Positions 20,624 to 32,741 of a stretch of DNA of 64,000 nt are shown here, piece by piece. Source of the DNA: Paragordius varius (Eukaryota > Nematomorpha). Location of the stretch: assembly GCA_964247055.1 (NCBI GenBank), contig OZ176051.1, positions 8,928,001 through 8,992,000 of the forward strand. The letters run 5' to 3'. The position numbers were made by a program, and so were the translations under genes. The notes below the pieces were generated by a model. That model searched no databases. It saw only the letters and a program-made list of their open reading frames with translations, and was not told the DNA's origin. Every line of letters starts with the position of its first letter. Position 1 is the first letter of the stretch.

Positions 20624-23600
20624 CAGTGGTACTCGAACCGCGGGCCGCATGCGGCCCTAAGAGTGCTTTAAAATAGCTCTATGACCATAATGATACTTAA
20701 ATTATTTTTTTATTGATGAATAATAAAAAATACATATAAATGAATTTTCTCTTTTGATTTTGGTAATTTTTATTTTTTACCCAATTTGAAATGCATAAAA
20801 AATTCCCTACATTAAAATGATTTCAAAATTTTGGCACACGTTGTTTCTCTATTCTATTTTCTTTTCTATTTTGAAATTTATTGCATCTTTTTGTATTTAA
20901 GCAAGCCTTTCACCCAAACTTGCATATATTTATTCTTTTCATTGCCATCCTGCATCATTTTTTATAACTCATTCCCATATTATATTTTTCAAATTAACAT
21001 CATTAAATTTCGACCTGTTTTTTATAGCATTCAAATTATATTCCGATTATAAATATATTTAAATGATATTTAAACATAATTTCAAGTGATGCCATCTGAT
21101 GCTAAAGAACATTAATTATCCGATGAAAATCGCTCCCTTAAAAAAGAATGAGAAAAATTCTTTGTCGTTTTAAATAAAATTGTAGTTACCTAAGGAAAAC
21201 CTATATAAAAAAATAAAATATTGAATGACATTTTAAAATACATCATTCTCATAAATTATTAGAAAATCATGAGCAAAAAATAGAAAAAAATAAAAAGGTT
21301 AAGGAATTATACCAAAATAAATCTATTATTTCCATAGCTTTCCAGAAAAAAGCTGTAACATTAGCTTCGTATGAATTTTGCTATATTTTAGGAAAAAATA
21401 TAAAACCGTTTACTGATTCCAAACTAATAAAAGAATGTCTAATAAATGGTTGCACTTTTTTATTTGATAAATTTCATAATAAAGATGAGGTAAATTAAAA
21501 AATTTCAACTTTCTGATTCAACATGTGCTCGACGTATTGAAGATATGTCTAAATATATTTTTAACAATACATTATTGGCTCTGAAAAACGGCAAATATGA
21601 TATTGCTATCGATTATAGCACTGATATTAGTTTAACACCATTTTGCAACGACAACATAATCATTGAGGAATATTTAAAAAATTTTCCATATATCTTCCAA
21701 CTCTTAAAACGATTTATGAAGAAAATATGGAATTTACCGCGGAGATTAATTCAATAATAGACAATCATTAAATATTTTTGGAGATGAAATTTAGATTTCA
21801 AAAATTAAGAAATATTACAAATTGCTTAAAACTCGTTAAAAATTAATGGCATATGGATATATCCAATATAAGCAATTTGAGTATTTCGGTTTCGATCAGA
21901 CGCATATCATTGAAGAATTCGTAGATTTTCAAAATGATTCCAATTTGGAAGCTATGTTCAAGAAATGCGTAGCGAAAAAAGATATGTGGAGTTTTGGCAA
22001 GATGTGCCAAATAAATATGTGAATATAAAAAAATGTCAAGTAATAACTGTTTTTCCTTCAACTTATATGTGTAAGACAGCATATTCGAAAATAAAGTATG
22101 TCAGCAATACATAGAGACATCGCTTAACCGATGATCATATGGACGACGTATTAAGATTGGCCTGTCAAGAGCGAAACCAAATTTGTCAAAAATATTGGTT
22201 AATATCGAAATAGATGTTGTTATCAAAATATTTTAATTTTTTTAACTAAATGGTGCAAAACGGTTTTTAGCTGGATTTACATGCGATCCGCAAAAAAATC
22301 ATTGTGCTGATTTAGAGCAGTGATACTCAAACCGCGGCCCACGGGCCGCATGCGGCCCTAAGAGTGCTTTAAAATTGCCCTATGACCAAATTGACACATA
22401 AATTTTTTAATGAGTTTTTAAAATACACATAAGCGAATTTTCGCGTATTTTAATATTAATTATTTTCTTTAAAGTTAATTTTGGTAATTTTTATTTTTTA
22501 CCCAATTTGAAAAGTAGAAAATTTTCCTACATTAAAATAATTATTTGGCACACGTTGTTTCTGTTTCTCTATTTTATTTTATTTTCTAATTTTTATTGCA
22601 TTCCTTTTTTGTAAAGCAAGCCTTTAACCCAAACTTTCTTACTCTTTCCATTGCTATTTTACATCATTTTCTGATACTCATTTCCATAAAATATTTATCA
22701 AATCAACATCATAATCGCTCCTTTAAAAAGAATAGGAAGAAAATTTTTTTGTCGTTTTTAAAAAAATGTTGTTACCTGCCTTATATGTAAGGACCACATA
22801 ATATAAAAAATACAATATGGAAAGACATCTTAATGTGCGCTCTTATGAGATTTTGCAACGACAACATAATCAACGAGTATTTATTTTTACCAATGAATAA
22901 TACCACGAAAAGAAGTAATTTCCTAGAAATAATTAGCATTTTTTCGATAATAATGGCATATCTATGAAAAAATTGTGTGCACAGATGGCTGTCCCTCTAT
23001 CATTGGAATAAACAAAGGTTATTCCCCTTTTGAAAAACAAATATAATTTGCAAAATATTTTATCCCTTTACTGCTTTATTCATCAGCAACTTGATTTCGC
23101 GTATAAAAGATGAATCACTCAATTCAGTAATAAAAACGGTTGTGGATATTGTTAACCACATCCGTGGCAAAGAATTCAACGGCCGTAAATTCAAAAACCT
23201 TCTGAAAGATATCCACAGTGAATTTAACCATATTTGTACACCGCTGTGCGATGGCTTAGCCTTACCAAAGTATTAAATAGATTTTTTGTTTTAAGGGATA
23301 AAATTCTATTATTCAGAAATGATAACGAAGGTTTGACGAGGAAAATAATAGTGACAAACAGTGGGTTTTATTAGCCTACCTTTGCGACATTACACCCTGG
23401 GGTTATCATTTAATATTTTTATCTAATAAGATAAAATTCAGAATTAAGAAATATTAAAAATTTCTTAAAACTCGTTGAAAACCCATGGCATATGGATATA
23501 TCCAATATTAAGCAACTCGAGCATTTCGGTTTTGACAGGCGCATATCATTGAATTCGTTGATCTTAAAAATGATTTGAGGCTATATTAGGAGAACCGTGG

Positions 23601-24144
23601 GGAAGAAAGATATGTACAGTTTAGGCAAGATGTGCCAAATACTGTTTTTCATTCAACTTACACGTGTGAGGCGGCATATTAAAAAATAAAGTATGTCAAG
23701 AATACATACAGAAATCGCTTAACCGAGGATCATATGGACGACGTATTAAGATTGGCCTGTCATGAGGCGAAACTTGTCAAAAATTATTAATTAATATCAA
23801 AATAAATGTTGTTATAACATTTTTTTAAACTAAATGGTGCAAAACGAGTTTCTAGCTGGATTTACATGCGATCCGCAAAAAATTCATTGTGCTGATTTAG
23901 AGTATAATTATGTGCATATGTGTCAAATAGCTATGGAATATTTGCCATTATAAAATTCATGGCCCTCGAAAAAATAATATATTTTATTTGGCCCGTCAAA
24001 TTTTTTTGGTGAGTACCACTGATTTAGAGTATAAATATGTGCATATGTTTCAAATAGCTATGGAATATTTGACCTTATCAGGATGGCCCTCGAAAATAAA
24101 ATATATTTTATTTGGCCCGTCGAATTGTTCGGTGAGTACCACTG
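20624..24144 (+). mobile_element. hAT transposon, copy A (CAGTGGTACTC ends), containing copy B
   Basis: Ends are CAGTGGTACTCGAACCGCGG and the complement (GAGTACCACTG). The 8-bp target duplication ATTTATAC is perfect (20616-20623 and 24145-24152). The plus strand holds remnants of a ZBED/GTF2IRD2-type hAT transposase: FQKKAVTLASYEFCYILGKN near 21340-21400, SDSTCARRIEDMSKYIFNNT and DIAIDYSTDIS at 21510-21640. The transposase is interrupted by stops and deletions. Copy B inserted near its 3' end, at 22318-24021, and the last 120 bp of copy A resume after it. Confidence 0.88.
22318..24021 (+). mobile_element. hAT transposon, copy B, nested in copy A
   Basis: Same family as copy A, shortened. Ends are CAGTGATACTCAAACCGCGG and the complement of CAGTGGTACTCACC. 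A perfect 8-bp duplication ATTTAGAG flanks it (22310-22317 and 24022-24029), and the host sequence is copy A. Transposase remnants include KRSNFLEIISIFS near 22910 and CTDGCPSIIGINKG near 22980, which resembles the DGAPSMIG block of ZBED-type hATs. The stretch at 23091-23276 (LNSVIKTVVDIVNHIRGKEF) resembles the following conserved region. Coding frame broken at several points. Confidence 0.88.
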
Positions 24145-24152
24145 ATTTATAC

Positions 24153-24937
24153 TTTTGTGGTAACTGCTCCTGCTCCTGCTCCTTATCATACAATGGCATT
24201 TCGCAAATTAATTTTGATGAAAATTTTTTGGTGAATAAATGCATCAATTCAAAAAATATAACTAAAATATAATTTATAAACTGAAAGGTAAAACAATTTT
24301 TTATGAAAGTTTAATTTTTAGATGTAAGCTCAAAGAGCAAATTTTTTACCCTTCTAGAATGAGCTGGTTTTCTTAAAAAACGCAAAAATTTCGAGATTGG
24401 GCAATAAAATTTTTAATATAAGCTGCATTTTGATATCAACTAATAATATTTTAAAAATATACTTATTTTCTAAAAAAATAGCAAATTTTTTTTGACGTAC
24501 TTCACACAATTTTGAGGCATGATGAAAACATGAAAACACTTTATTATATATTTCGTTGAAGATGAACACTATCAGTTCAGAATATAAAGTTAAAGGTTCT
24601 TTAGCTTTTATATTATTCAATCTTACTAAAAAACACAATTGATTTTTAACACAAATCAAAGCTATTTTTTTTAATTCTGACGTGATAGAAATATTTACCA
24701 TTAAAAGATAAAAGCGTTTTTATACCGTTTCCATGATTCAAAATAGTAGATAAAGCTTCAACAAATTTCCAAAAAATTTAATTTTGGAAATGTATGCATT
24801 TTTATAATTATCTTTAGTTGATATCAAAATTTGGCTTATATATCTTTTATTGCGCAATATCGGCTTGCGATTTTAAGTAAACTGGCCCCTTTTAAGTAAT
24901 ATTAGGGAATTTTGTAAAACAATATGTCCCTTTTAAC
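24153..24937. other. Non-coding DNA with a CTGCTC microsatellite
   Basis: A short (CTGCTC)n run lies near 24166-24183. A minus-strand frame of 115 codons (24354-24701) is rich in Lys and Ile, lacks homology that I can see, and is not called a gene. Confidence 0.4.
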
Positions 24938-25503
24938 ACTTGGATACAACATATTCATTTTAGTCCTTCGATTCAAATTGGTAGTTAAATACCCCAGGCC
25001 TGTTAAAAATTAAATTCTTTAAAAAATATGGTAGGAATTGAAACCATGGCAAAAGTGTGCACTTATATAACATTAATGAACCCAAATATAAAAAAAAATC
25101 ATTCAAAAATACTTGATATTACTTATTATAAGGTAAGAAAAGGTAAAAATTTAGTCAACCTGACATGTGTGCCAAAATATAAAAATGTTACAAAATAAAC
25201 CACTTTTTCTGTGTCTATCAATTTTAGATGTGATTTGAATAATAAATTAGCTTTAATTTTAGCTTTTAAATTATATAAAAACGATATATTGAATAAATGT
25301 TGTAAAATAAAAATGGCGGCGAAATAGTTTGATATGGAACTTTTTTAAAACTAAATTTTATAAAGATATTTCGGCGTTTTTATATAATTTTTAGGATAAT
25401 AGCAGGATAAATTATTAGGACCGTTTCTGTCAGTAGTTTTTAAAAAATATCTAATTAAATATTGTCTGGGGTATTTAGATACCTCAATTTGAATCGAAAA
25501 GTT
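24938..25503 (+). repeat. MITE-like element, copy X3
   Basis: Starts CTTGGATACAACATATTCAT with TAGTCCTTCGATTCAAATTG, and ends GTCTGGGGTATTTAGATACC then AATTTGAATCG. Collinear with X2 through its length, including AAATGGCGGCGAAATAGTTT. Somewhat more diverged. Confidence 0.65.
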
Positions 25504-25953
25504 AATTGTGGCTAAACTAAACATTATCAGAAGAATACGCATGTTGAATAAATGCTTACGTAAAACAATAAAAAAATATTAAAATCGATTAAAAACGTAC
25601 GTTTATCAAAAGTTTTTATGCAGGACTGTACACAAGATGTGCGCAATTTTGCCATTTTAAGATATGTAGAACTTACTACAAAAGTGAAAAAACTTTCTTA
25701 AATTATTCGTAATAGCCAAAAACAAAAGAACCATGATTAGTTATACATTTCCCTATTATTATATATATTTTTCATTATTTTAACCAGATTTTGAATGCAG
25801 TGTAATGTGGAAAATTTTCGACATAAATATGTAATTATTGTTTATTAAAATCCTTATAAAATCACAAAATTGGCAACATATTTTTCATTATATGAGCAAA
25901 AAGGAATGAGCAATCACATAAAAGTATGATATAAATCTATATGTTTATTTTAA

Positions 25954-27498
25954 TTAAATTCCAAATAATCTTTTGGTTGATTGATAGTATTTTCTGAATA
26001 TATTTGAAAAGGCTGTTTTGAAATTTGTGTCCAATAGAGAATATGTGACAAAGAAGAACGAATAGCTCACGGCTTCAAACACTAAAAATAGGGGTGACAC
26101 TTGCGTCAAAAAATGACGATTATTACCGTTCGTTTTGAGTCGGAAAAAATACCAAAATTTTGCAAATTCATACGGTTCGAAACACAAAGTTGTCCAAATA
26201 ATCAAAATTAAAAGAAACCAAGCCTTAAGTAAAGCATTACTGTATATTTGCATTCCTTTGCGGCAACTATTACTGTGTGCATGATGAAATAAAATATAGA
26301 TCGAATTGTTTCTGTTTATGTTTTGATTAATGTTATGTATCAGTGTTGCAACGGTAGATTTGTTGAATGGTGGCTTCTGGGTTGTTAAATCAAGCGTATT
26401 TCGGGACTTGTTATTTTTTAAATTCCCACCGAGATTTTGTGAACAGGTTGGTTGCGCATCCTTGATTTCATTACCAGTCGTAATAATTTTTTCCTCCATG
26501 TATTTGGACTGCGTAGGAAGATTGGATTTATCAAAAATTTCAGGGGCAGAAATGATAGCCTTTGCATTTATACTTGAACATAAAACACTGGCATTCGAGG
26601 ACCCCACTCTTTTAGCCCTTAAGCTTATGAGATAAAGAATGAGTGATATGCATAGCATAAAGCTTAGAGCGATTGGCCCACTTAAAAATGCCAACTCTTT
26701 TACGTAATAAACTGTAACCGCCACCGGGTGAGTTCTTGAAACACGGTATTCCCAATCACATTTGCCTAGAATCAAAGAATGCGTACTATTAAATGGAATC
26801 CAATTGTCATAATTTTTAATTTGTCCACAAAACGAAACAGTTTTGTTCCCAGTGCTATTAGCAAATATATTACCCGGCAAAGTCAAATTGTTAATCGCAT
26901 CTTTTGTACCATTTTGATATGTTAAATTACATGGTAATGTAGAAAAAAATAATTTATGTGGAATGATATTTTTTTCGCGGTGACACCTAAACACATCCAA
27001 CGATTTGGTATTTATAAGTTGCAGTAATAATATACCAATTAGCGTTAGTATGGGTGATAATTTGTATGTCCAAGTCTTTCGAATAACCTTGATTCTATGT
27101 GGTTTCATAATACATAAATAACGATCAAACACGTAATACAGTTTAACTAAATGAAATAGTTTAACAAACGTCTGCCGTATAACAATATGAGCTTTGCGGG
27201 ACACAAGAAGCGCGTCACATTGAACCCAAATTTTGGGCATACCCTCCACAATCCAACTCGAGGACATAAGGTTTAGCAGTAAATTCGTAAGGCACATAAT
27301 TTTAAGGAAGTAATAATTCAAGCTACGGAATTCCCGATGAATCATAAATGCAATAAACATGGAACCATTTAAAATAAGACCCATTAAATTTAACACGGGT
27401 AATATGCGGGTCAGTACTAAAACCGACTGTGGATTTAAACTAACTACGGGTGCGCTACATATCTCTAACATTTTGGTATATATAGAAAAAAATTTCAA
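25954..27498 (-). CDS. Rhodopsin-like (class A) G-protein-coupled receptor, intronless
   Basis: Single-exon gene of 514 aa. Seven hydrophobic segments: about 30-53, 59-85, 105-128, 146-163, 260-293, 423-441 and 468-488. TM3 ends in YYVFDRYLCIMKP with an intact DRY (125-127), and a TM3-side Cys94 pairs plausibly with a Cys in loop 2. The second extracellular loop (about 165-255) is long, Cys-bearing, and has several N-glycosylation sites (NLT, NGT, NST, NKT). The third intracellular loop is very long (about 294-420), basic and Asn-rich. TM6 has FEPY where CWxP is usual, and TM7 has FFFVTYSLLDTNF in place of NPxxY. The general look is of a peptide (FMRFamide-type) receptor, but the ligand cannot be inferred. 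AATAAA lies at 25943-25948, 5 nt past the stop. Confidence 0.88.
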   Translation of the reverse strand: MKFFSIYTKMLEICSAPVVSLNPQSVLVLTRILPVLNLMGLILNGSMFIAFMIHREFRSLNYYFLKIMCLTNLLLNLMSSSWIVEGMPKIWVQCDALLVSRKAHIVIRQTFVKLFHLVKLYYVFDRYLCIMKPHRIKVIRKTWTYKLSPILTLIGILLLQLINTKSLDVFRCHREKNIIPHKLFFSTLPCNLTYQNGTKDAINNLTLPGNIFANSTGNKTVSFCGQIKNYDNWIPFNSTHSLILGKCDWEYRVSRTHPVAVTVYYVKELAFLSGPIALSFMLCISLILYLISLRAKRVGSSNASVLCSSINAKAIISAPEIFDKSNLPTQSKYMEEKIITTGNEIKDAQPTCSQNLGGNLKNNKSRNTLDLTTQKPPFNKSTVATLIHNINQNINRNNSIYILFHHAHSNSCRKGMQIYSNALLKAWFLLILIIWTTLCFEPYEFAKFWYFFRLKTNGNNRHFLTQVSPLFLVFEAVSYSFFFVTYSLLDTNFKTAFSNIFRKYYQSTKRLFGI

Positions 27499-29735
27499 GT
27501 ATAATATGGAATATTTTAAATAATTCTAAATGTTAATTGGCTTTGTATTGATTTTTAACTTCTAATTATGGGAATTTTGAAAGAATATGATTTCACTGAA
27601 CCTAATTATTTACAAACACACTTTAGACAGCAAGCATGTATAGTGATTATTTCCATTTTTGCAATGGCACACTAGTCATTATAATCAAATGATACATTGG
27701 AGCCTTATTAATAATTAATAATTTAAAAAGTATTAAGTCTTTATTTTCAAACATAAATAAGGTGATTAATGAAGAAAACAGTAGTTATTTTTAGGTGATG
27801 TATTCACAAAACATTATATGATATTAGGAAAATACACAATTTAATACTTTCAATACCCAAAACAAGTATTATCAACTCATGATAATTTAATTTTATCTTG
27901 ACTTTGTACTGATAAATTATTATGTAAGGGTTATGAGTTTTTTTGTTTTTCAAGAAAATCCAAAATAAGTTTTTACTTGATACAAATTTATGAAAATATT
28001 TAGAAATAAGATATAAATTTTATTAAGTGTTAAGGAAATCCATTAATCCTTGGTTAATGCATAGAAAGAATTCATCTATAATCAATTAAATTTAAAGTAC
28101 AGATGCGCTTCCTCCGTACCCATTTACACTCTAATTATTTGTAAATATTTATTTATGGAGTTTAAAAGATAAATTAATTATATAAATTTATTATTATATT
28201 ATCTATAAAAATTATTAGTGTTGGTTATAGAACAAAAAATTATGGGAATCAATATTTGATTAATATATATATTGGATGTGAGATATTGGCGTTGGTGCAT
28301 ACAGGTCTTATCTTAAACGAAAAATGCATTTGAGTCCAATCATAAATATTTAAAAGTAAAAAAATGATTGATAAAATAAATATTAAAACCGGTGACGTTA
28401 AAGAAGGATTTACACTTTACCCAAAGCCTGATGAAACATCTGTTCGGCGGCATTGGAATATTGTACATTTCTCACGCTTTAAAGTTGACGTTCTCTATCA
28501 TATGTCAATTTGTAAAATAAATTAATTAGAATTCAGCAATATCGCATTTATTTAAAAGTACACTTTATCAATAAAACAAAATATATTGGATACGCATCGT
28601 TTTTTAATGCTTAATTAAACGAGGTAGAATGCCGCGGCTTAGTCGGAATAAATAACTTTATATTCATATGCTAAATCCTATTTTAGGCTTTTAATGGATT
28701 ATTATTGTCTATTTGTTTTCTGCTGTTTCCTTAATCCATTCATTGTCTATATTTTTCTGCTAAGTTAATATGTGTATATTATCCAAATCAAAGGAACGGA
28801 AAACTTAAAATCCACATGACAATCTAATATATGGATTTCTCGCCAAAAAATAAATTTCATCCAAATCGAATATAGCATTATCCAAAGCACCAAATCCTCC
28901 ATGAAAATTTACAATTATAGGAAAAGTAACAACAAATTTGTCCTGAAAAATTAATTACAGACAGCCATTATATTTAATCAAAATTATTGGATATTTCAAT
29001 CATTTATAATGTTGTCTAATCCGCAATCTCCGAAAAATTAAAACTTCTTTATATTATTTCGAATTTTGCACTAAAATAGTACGTACGAAATTAAACATCT
29101 GAACAAAAGGTTTATGTTAAATTATTTGACTGAATATGGATTATAATTATTATAATGTAATGATTCCGGTTATAATTGGAGCGTACGGTTCGGTATGATT
29201 TTTTTAGTCGATTGGCGCGGTTAACACATATTTCAAACTTTCCGCGCGGTTTAGGTCACAAACCCCACTGAACCTGACACGAACCCGATTTTAAATTTTA
29301 TGTATAGTTTTAACTTTGCCCTATTTTTGAATCCGTAATTAATATAATTATTAAATGCTTCAAGACAGTATATCACATAAATAGTCTTTGTTTTAGTTAT
29401 TAAATTTGATACATTTGACAAAAGCATTGCCGCCGAAAAGTATTCAATAACCACTGTTAATATTCCACAAAACATGGAAAAGTTAACACATATTATAAAT
29501 GGTAGGATTGGACCTTTTAAAGTTTTAACCAATTCCAACGCAAAGAAAGTTATTAAATGCATATCAGGTATGTTTATAATTATTTACCAGTTTAACTAAG
29601 AGAAGATGCCAGAGAAAAGTATGCAGGATTAAATTGATACATACCCGTTTGTTTATGTGTAATTAAACAAACACACACAAATAGCTCTTAAAAAACTAAC
29701 AACTTATTTTTATTCAGTAATCATGACATATTTTA
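27499..29735. other. Long non-coding interval upstream of the GPCR
   Basis: AT-rich. Bases adjoining 27499 should hold the GPCR promoter. A hydrophobic minus-strand frame at 29251-29562 and a GC-richer patch at 29160-29280 were examined, but no homology is visible. Confidence 0.35.
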
Positions 29736-29739
29736 TGCT

Positions 29740-30290
29740 TGAAATAGAACAGTTGCGACACACATTATCGTTGGACAGAAACATATGGTGAACATGCTCC
29801 ATAGTTGAAGACAATTAAAACATGGTCACATTTGGTCAGAAGTGGCTTTATATTTGCGAATCCAAACCGGAGAAAATCATGGTTACCTTTCCAAACCAAT
29901 CCATCACCAATAAGACCAAATGGCTTCGGCAAAAAACCTCATACACCTTTGTCTTGTGGACGAGAGCGGTATTGTGTAACATAAACTTTTGAAATCCGTG
30001 AAATTTTAAAAAACAACACTTGCTATCAAATAATAATCGAAAAATACCGAAACAAAACATGAAAAGTAATTTTATTACATGACAATGTTTCGCATACAGC
30101 GAAATAGTGAAAGACACTTTTCACATCCACTAAACTCTCCTGACCTGGCGCCATCTGACTACTTAGCATCAATGGAGTACACTCTCGCATTTGAAGACGC
30201 TGGAAAATGGCGTTACGAAGGAGTGCCGCACAATTAGTTTTTCTGGCTCGCCATTTACATTATTCCTAATGACCGAAATGTGCATTATGG
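29740..30290 (+). mobile_element. mariner-type (Tc1/mariner) transposase fragment
   Basis: The plus strand retains the C-terminal part of a mariner transposase. Best are HPLNSPDLAPSDYLASMEYT (30121-30180; canonical HPPYSPDLAPSDYHLF) and LAFED. Upstream are HLCLVDESGIV and LLKSVKF, corresponding to the block between the catalytic acids. Multiple in-frame stops. No inverted ends were identified, so the limits are approximate. Confidence 0.75.
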
Positions 30291-30404
30291 TTTATGTATA
30301 TATTTGAAATGAATGTTAATTACAGTGATAAAAACGTGGTGGAATTAGGAGGGATCCTCTTTGTGTTGTGTGTGGGAGTGGAATGGCAGAATTCAGAAAC
30401 CGAT

Positions 30405-30465
30405 ACTACCCCATTTTCCGCCATCACCAGACCTGGGAAAGCGACTATTAAAGCTTTCACAAGTC
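30405..30465. repeat. Short dispersed repeat shared with 8690-8750
   Basis: See the NUDT6 intron copy: both share a CATCAC..CCTGGG..GCGA block followed by TTAAAGC(C/T)TTCACAAGTC. Family unknown. Confidence 0.4.
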
Positions 30466-30658
30466 TTGATTATAAAATAAATAACCCTTTCAAAGTAAAA
30501 GAAAAAAGCGACTCTAACTAAATTGTATATTTTTTGTTTGTACTGGTTATTAAAAGTGGGTGTTTTAATAAATGCCTTTCCAGTTTTCAATAAAATATTA
30601 AACCCCTGTAAACCAAATTTTACCCACACTATAGTGTGGTGGCCTATTATATGAAAAG

Positions 30659-32054
30659 CAGAGGCCTACCAAGCATTTGCGGCGCCTGGGGCATAAAACT
30701 CTTATGGCGCCTCCACCCCCCCCCCCTCCTCTTTTTGAAAGTCAATAAAAAAAATTTGTAAAAAATGCAAACGTTGCAACTTAAACACCATAGATAAGTA
30801 CATTATTTCAACATGTCCTAGAAAAGGGAAATTTTGGGTGATTAGAGATTTCATGCAGGCCAATATTCGATGGAAAATATTTCACCAGCGATCCTTTTCC
30901 GATTGTAAATGAGCTTCTAGAGCAGAATCAATTCTATCAATCTTTTCTGCCTCTTTCCAAATGGTAAATGCTTTCCGATGATTGAGGCTATTTTCATGAT
31001 GGATTAATTTATCTTTTTTCCTCCATTTATTAAAACCATGCGTAATGGAATTAGGTCGATCAAAAAATAGGCATCAAAAACAATACGTAGATCTGTTCTT
31101 TGGTGAATATAAATGCCAAGACCTCTCAACTTCAAATCCTTCTTTTTTATCGACACGTGGACAAGATTGGGGCTTTAAACGATGATTTTTTGTTTCAAAG
31201 AGATTGCATTTATTTTGAAATTCTTGAGATCCACGAATAATCATTTCTGTACTCAGTTGATTTTATATTACGGGAACATAATTATTAGTAATTTTTAAAA
31301 AGGTGACATCATTAAACTCTATAGGTATAGCGTTTGGAATTAGTGGTATTGTAGTTTTCTCATCTGTATTTATTGGATCAATAACTAGGGTTTCAGGTGT
31401 ATTAAGTTATTATTAAGGGGTACCGTTATGTTTGGGTCGCATACATTTTTTTTCAATGTTATGGTTAGATATTTTCGTTAAAAAAGATTTCATCCTCATT
31501 CGCATTTTATTTGTTTTATTCTCTTCCTGGATTTTACGTTTCCTATTTGCGTGACCGCTGAGTTTAGGCATGATATCTGATGAAAATGAAAGTAATTATA
31601 AAAAAATACAAGGTTATATTAATAATGAAAACCTACCTTGTTAGAGATAGAATGATCTTGGGGATTTAAATAAATAAAATTGGGTTTTATGATTAAAATA
31701 AAAATGCATAGAAATTAGAAGAATACGAGATAAGGTTTTGAACGGGGAGAGAAGTTAAAATAATTTAATTAAAAGCAATAAAACAATTATCAATATGTGC
31801 GTGATAGAGAAACGTTGCGAAAAAATAATTTTGCACGTTTTTAAGGGAATATCTACATCATAATGTTTTATCTTCATCTCATTTATATAATTTTTATATT
31901 ATTTTAGGGATTAAATTGCTGAATAATCTTACTTAAAGATTGTTATTTTTCTTTCATAATTTAAATTTAATTTTAAAAAAATCATTTAGGCGCCCCTAAA
32001 TAACGGCGCCCGGGGCATGATGCACCCCCTTGCCCCCCCATCGGTACGCCACTG
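30659..32054 (-). mobile_element. hAT transposon, TTF-zinc-finger type, internally deleted
   Basis: Left end CAGAGGCCTACC.. with GGCGCCTGGGGCAT; right end is the complement of CAGTGGCGTACCGATGGGGG with ATGCCCCGGGCGCC. Imperfect 8-bp duplication ATGAAAAG (30651-30658) / ATAAAAAG (32055-32062). The minus strand starts a transposase at about 31571: MPKLSGHANRKRKIQEENK, basic, as in this group. A TTF-type finger region follows (SCPRVDKKEGFEVERSWHLY, then GFNKWRKKDKLIHHENSLNH). At 1.4 kb it lacks the catalytic half. The GGCGCC-rich ends are typical of ZMYM/DUF4371-like hATs. Confidence 0.82.
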
Positions 32055-32062
32055 ATAAAAAG

Positions 32063-32741
32063 GAGTGCACTTACAAACCGCGTTAACATTTTGTCTCCTA
32101 AACTTGAAAAAAAAATAGTTTCACGTATTAATGGAAGTCGGCTGTTATCTGTGCATAGATAAAAAATGGTTATTCTTAAACGATAAAATCTCTCTCTATT
32201 ATATAAATAAAAAATTTTGTTGTTGTTGTATATCCTGTTTATGGCAATTCAACCATGAATTTCAAATCCTAAAGGATATTAATGATGTGTTAATATTAAT
32301 GTTATACCAACTAATGTTAAGGCTTAATATTGTGTGATAATTTGAAGAGTTTACAAGCTTTAAAATTTTAATATCAGACCAGCGGAATCTATCAGTATTC
32401 TCTGAAAATATTAGAGGTATTATTCCGAATTACTACCCTCAACATATTTTTTTATATTCTACCAATTAATTTGTTCAATGACAATCCATGGTCCAAGTTG
32501 TTTTTAAATAACATTTTTTATCACTTATGGAGAAGTCATCTATATTAAAAAAACCAAGTCTTCATATCAATATCAATATTGCTTATTTTTTTACGCAAAA
32601 TTTCTGTCTATTTCCCTTCACTTCGAAAGGGATCAAAACCAAAGAACCCGATGATAAGCCTCACATAATAATATTAAGAAAATAAATTCAAACGGCCCTG
32701 ACATTTAATAAAGACAAAATTTTGCATATTTACAAATTAAT
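32063..32741. other. COBL 3' flank, non-coding
   Basis: An ATTAAA on the minus strand at 32704-32709 is a possible COBL poly(A) signal. Nothing else recognised. Confidence 0.35.

Noticed and set aside
24354-24701. Minus-strand frame of 115 codons
   Set aside because: Composition is Lys/Ile/Leu-rich as expected from AT-rich DNA; no homology or gene context.
29251-29562. Hydrophobic minus-strand frame of 103 codons
   Set aside because: No recognisable motif, no splice partners, and AT-rich sequence easily makes hydrophobic frames.
32690-32730. A possible extra last COBL exon after a donor within the WH2 codons (acceptor TGTCAG)
   Set aside because: It would remove the WH2-matching Val and add only about seven residues. 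The unspliced reading keeps the WH2 pattern, so it was preferred.
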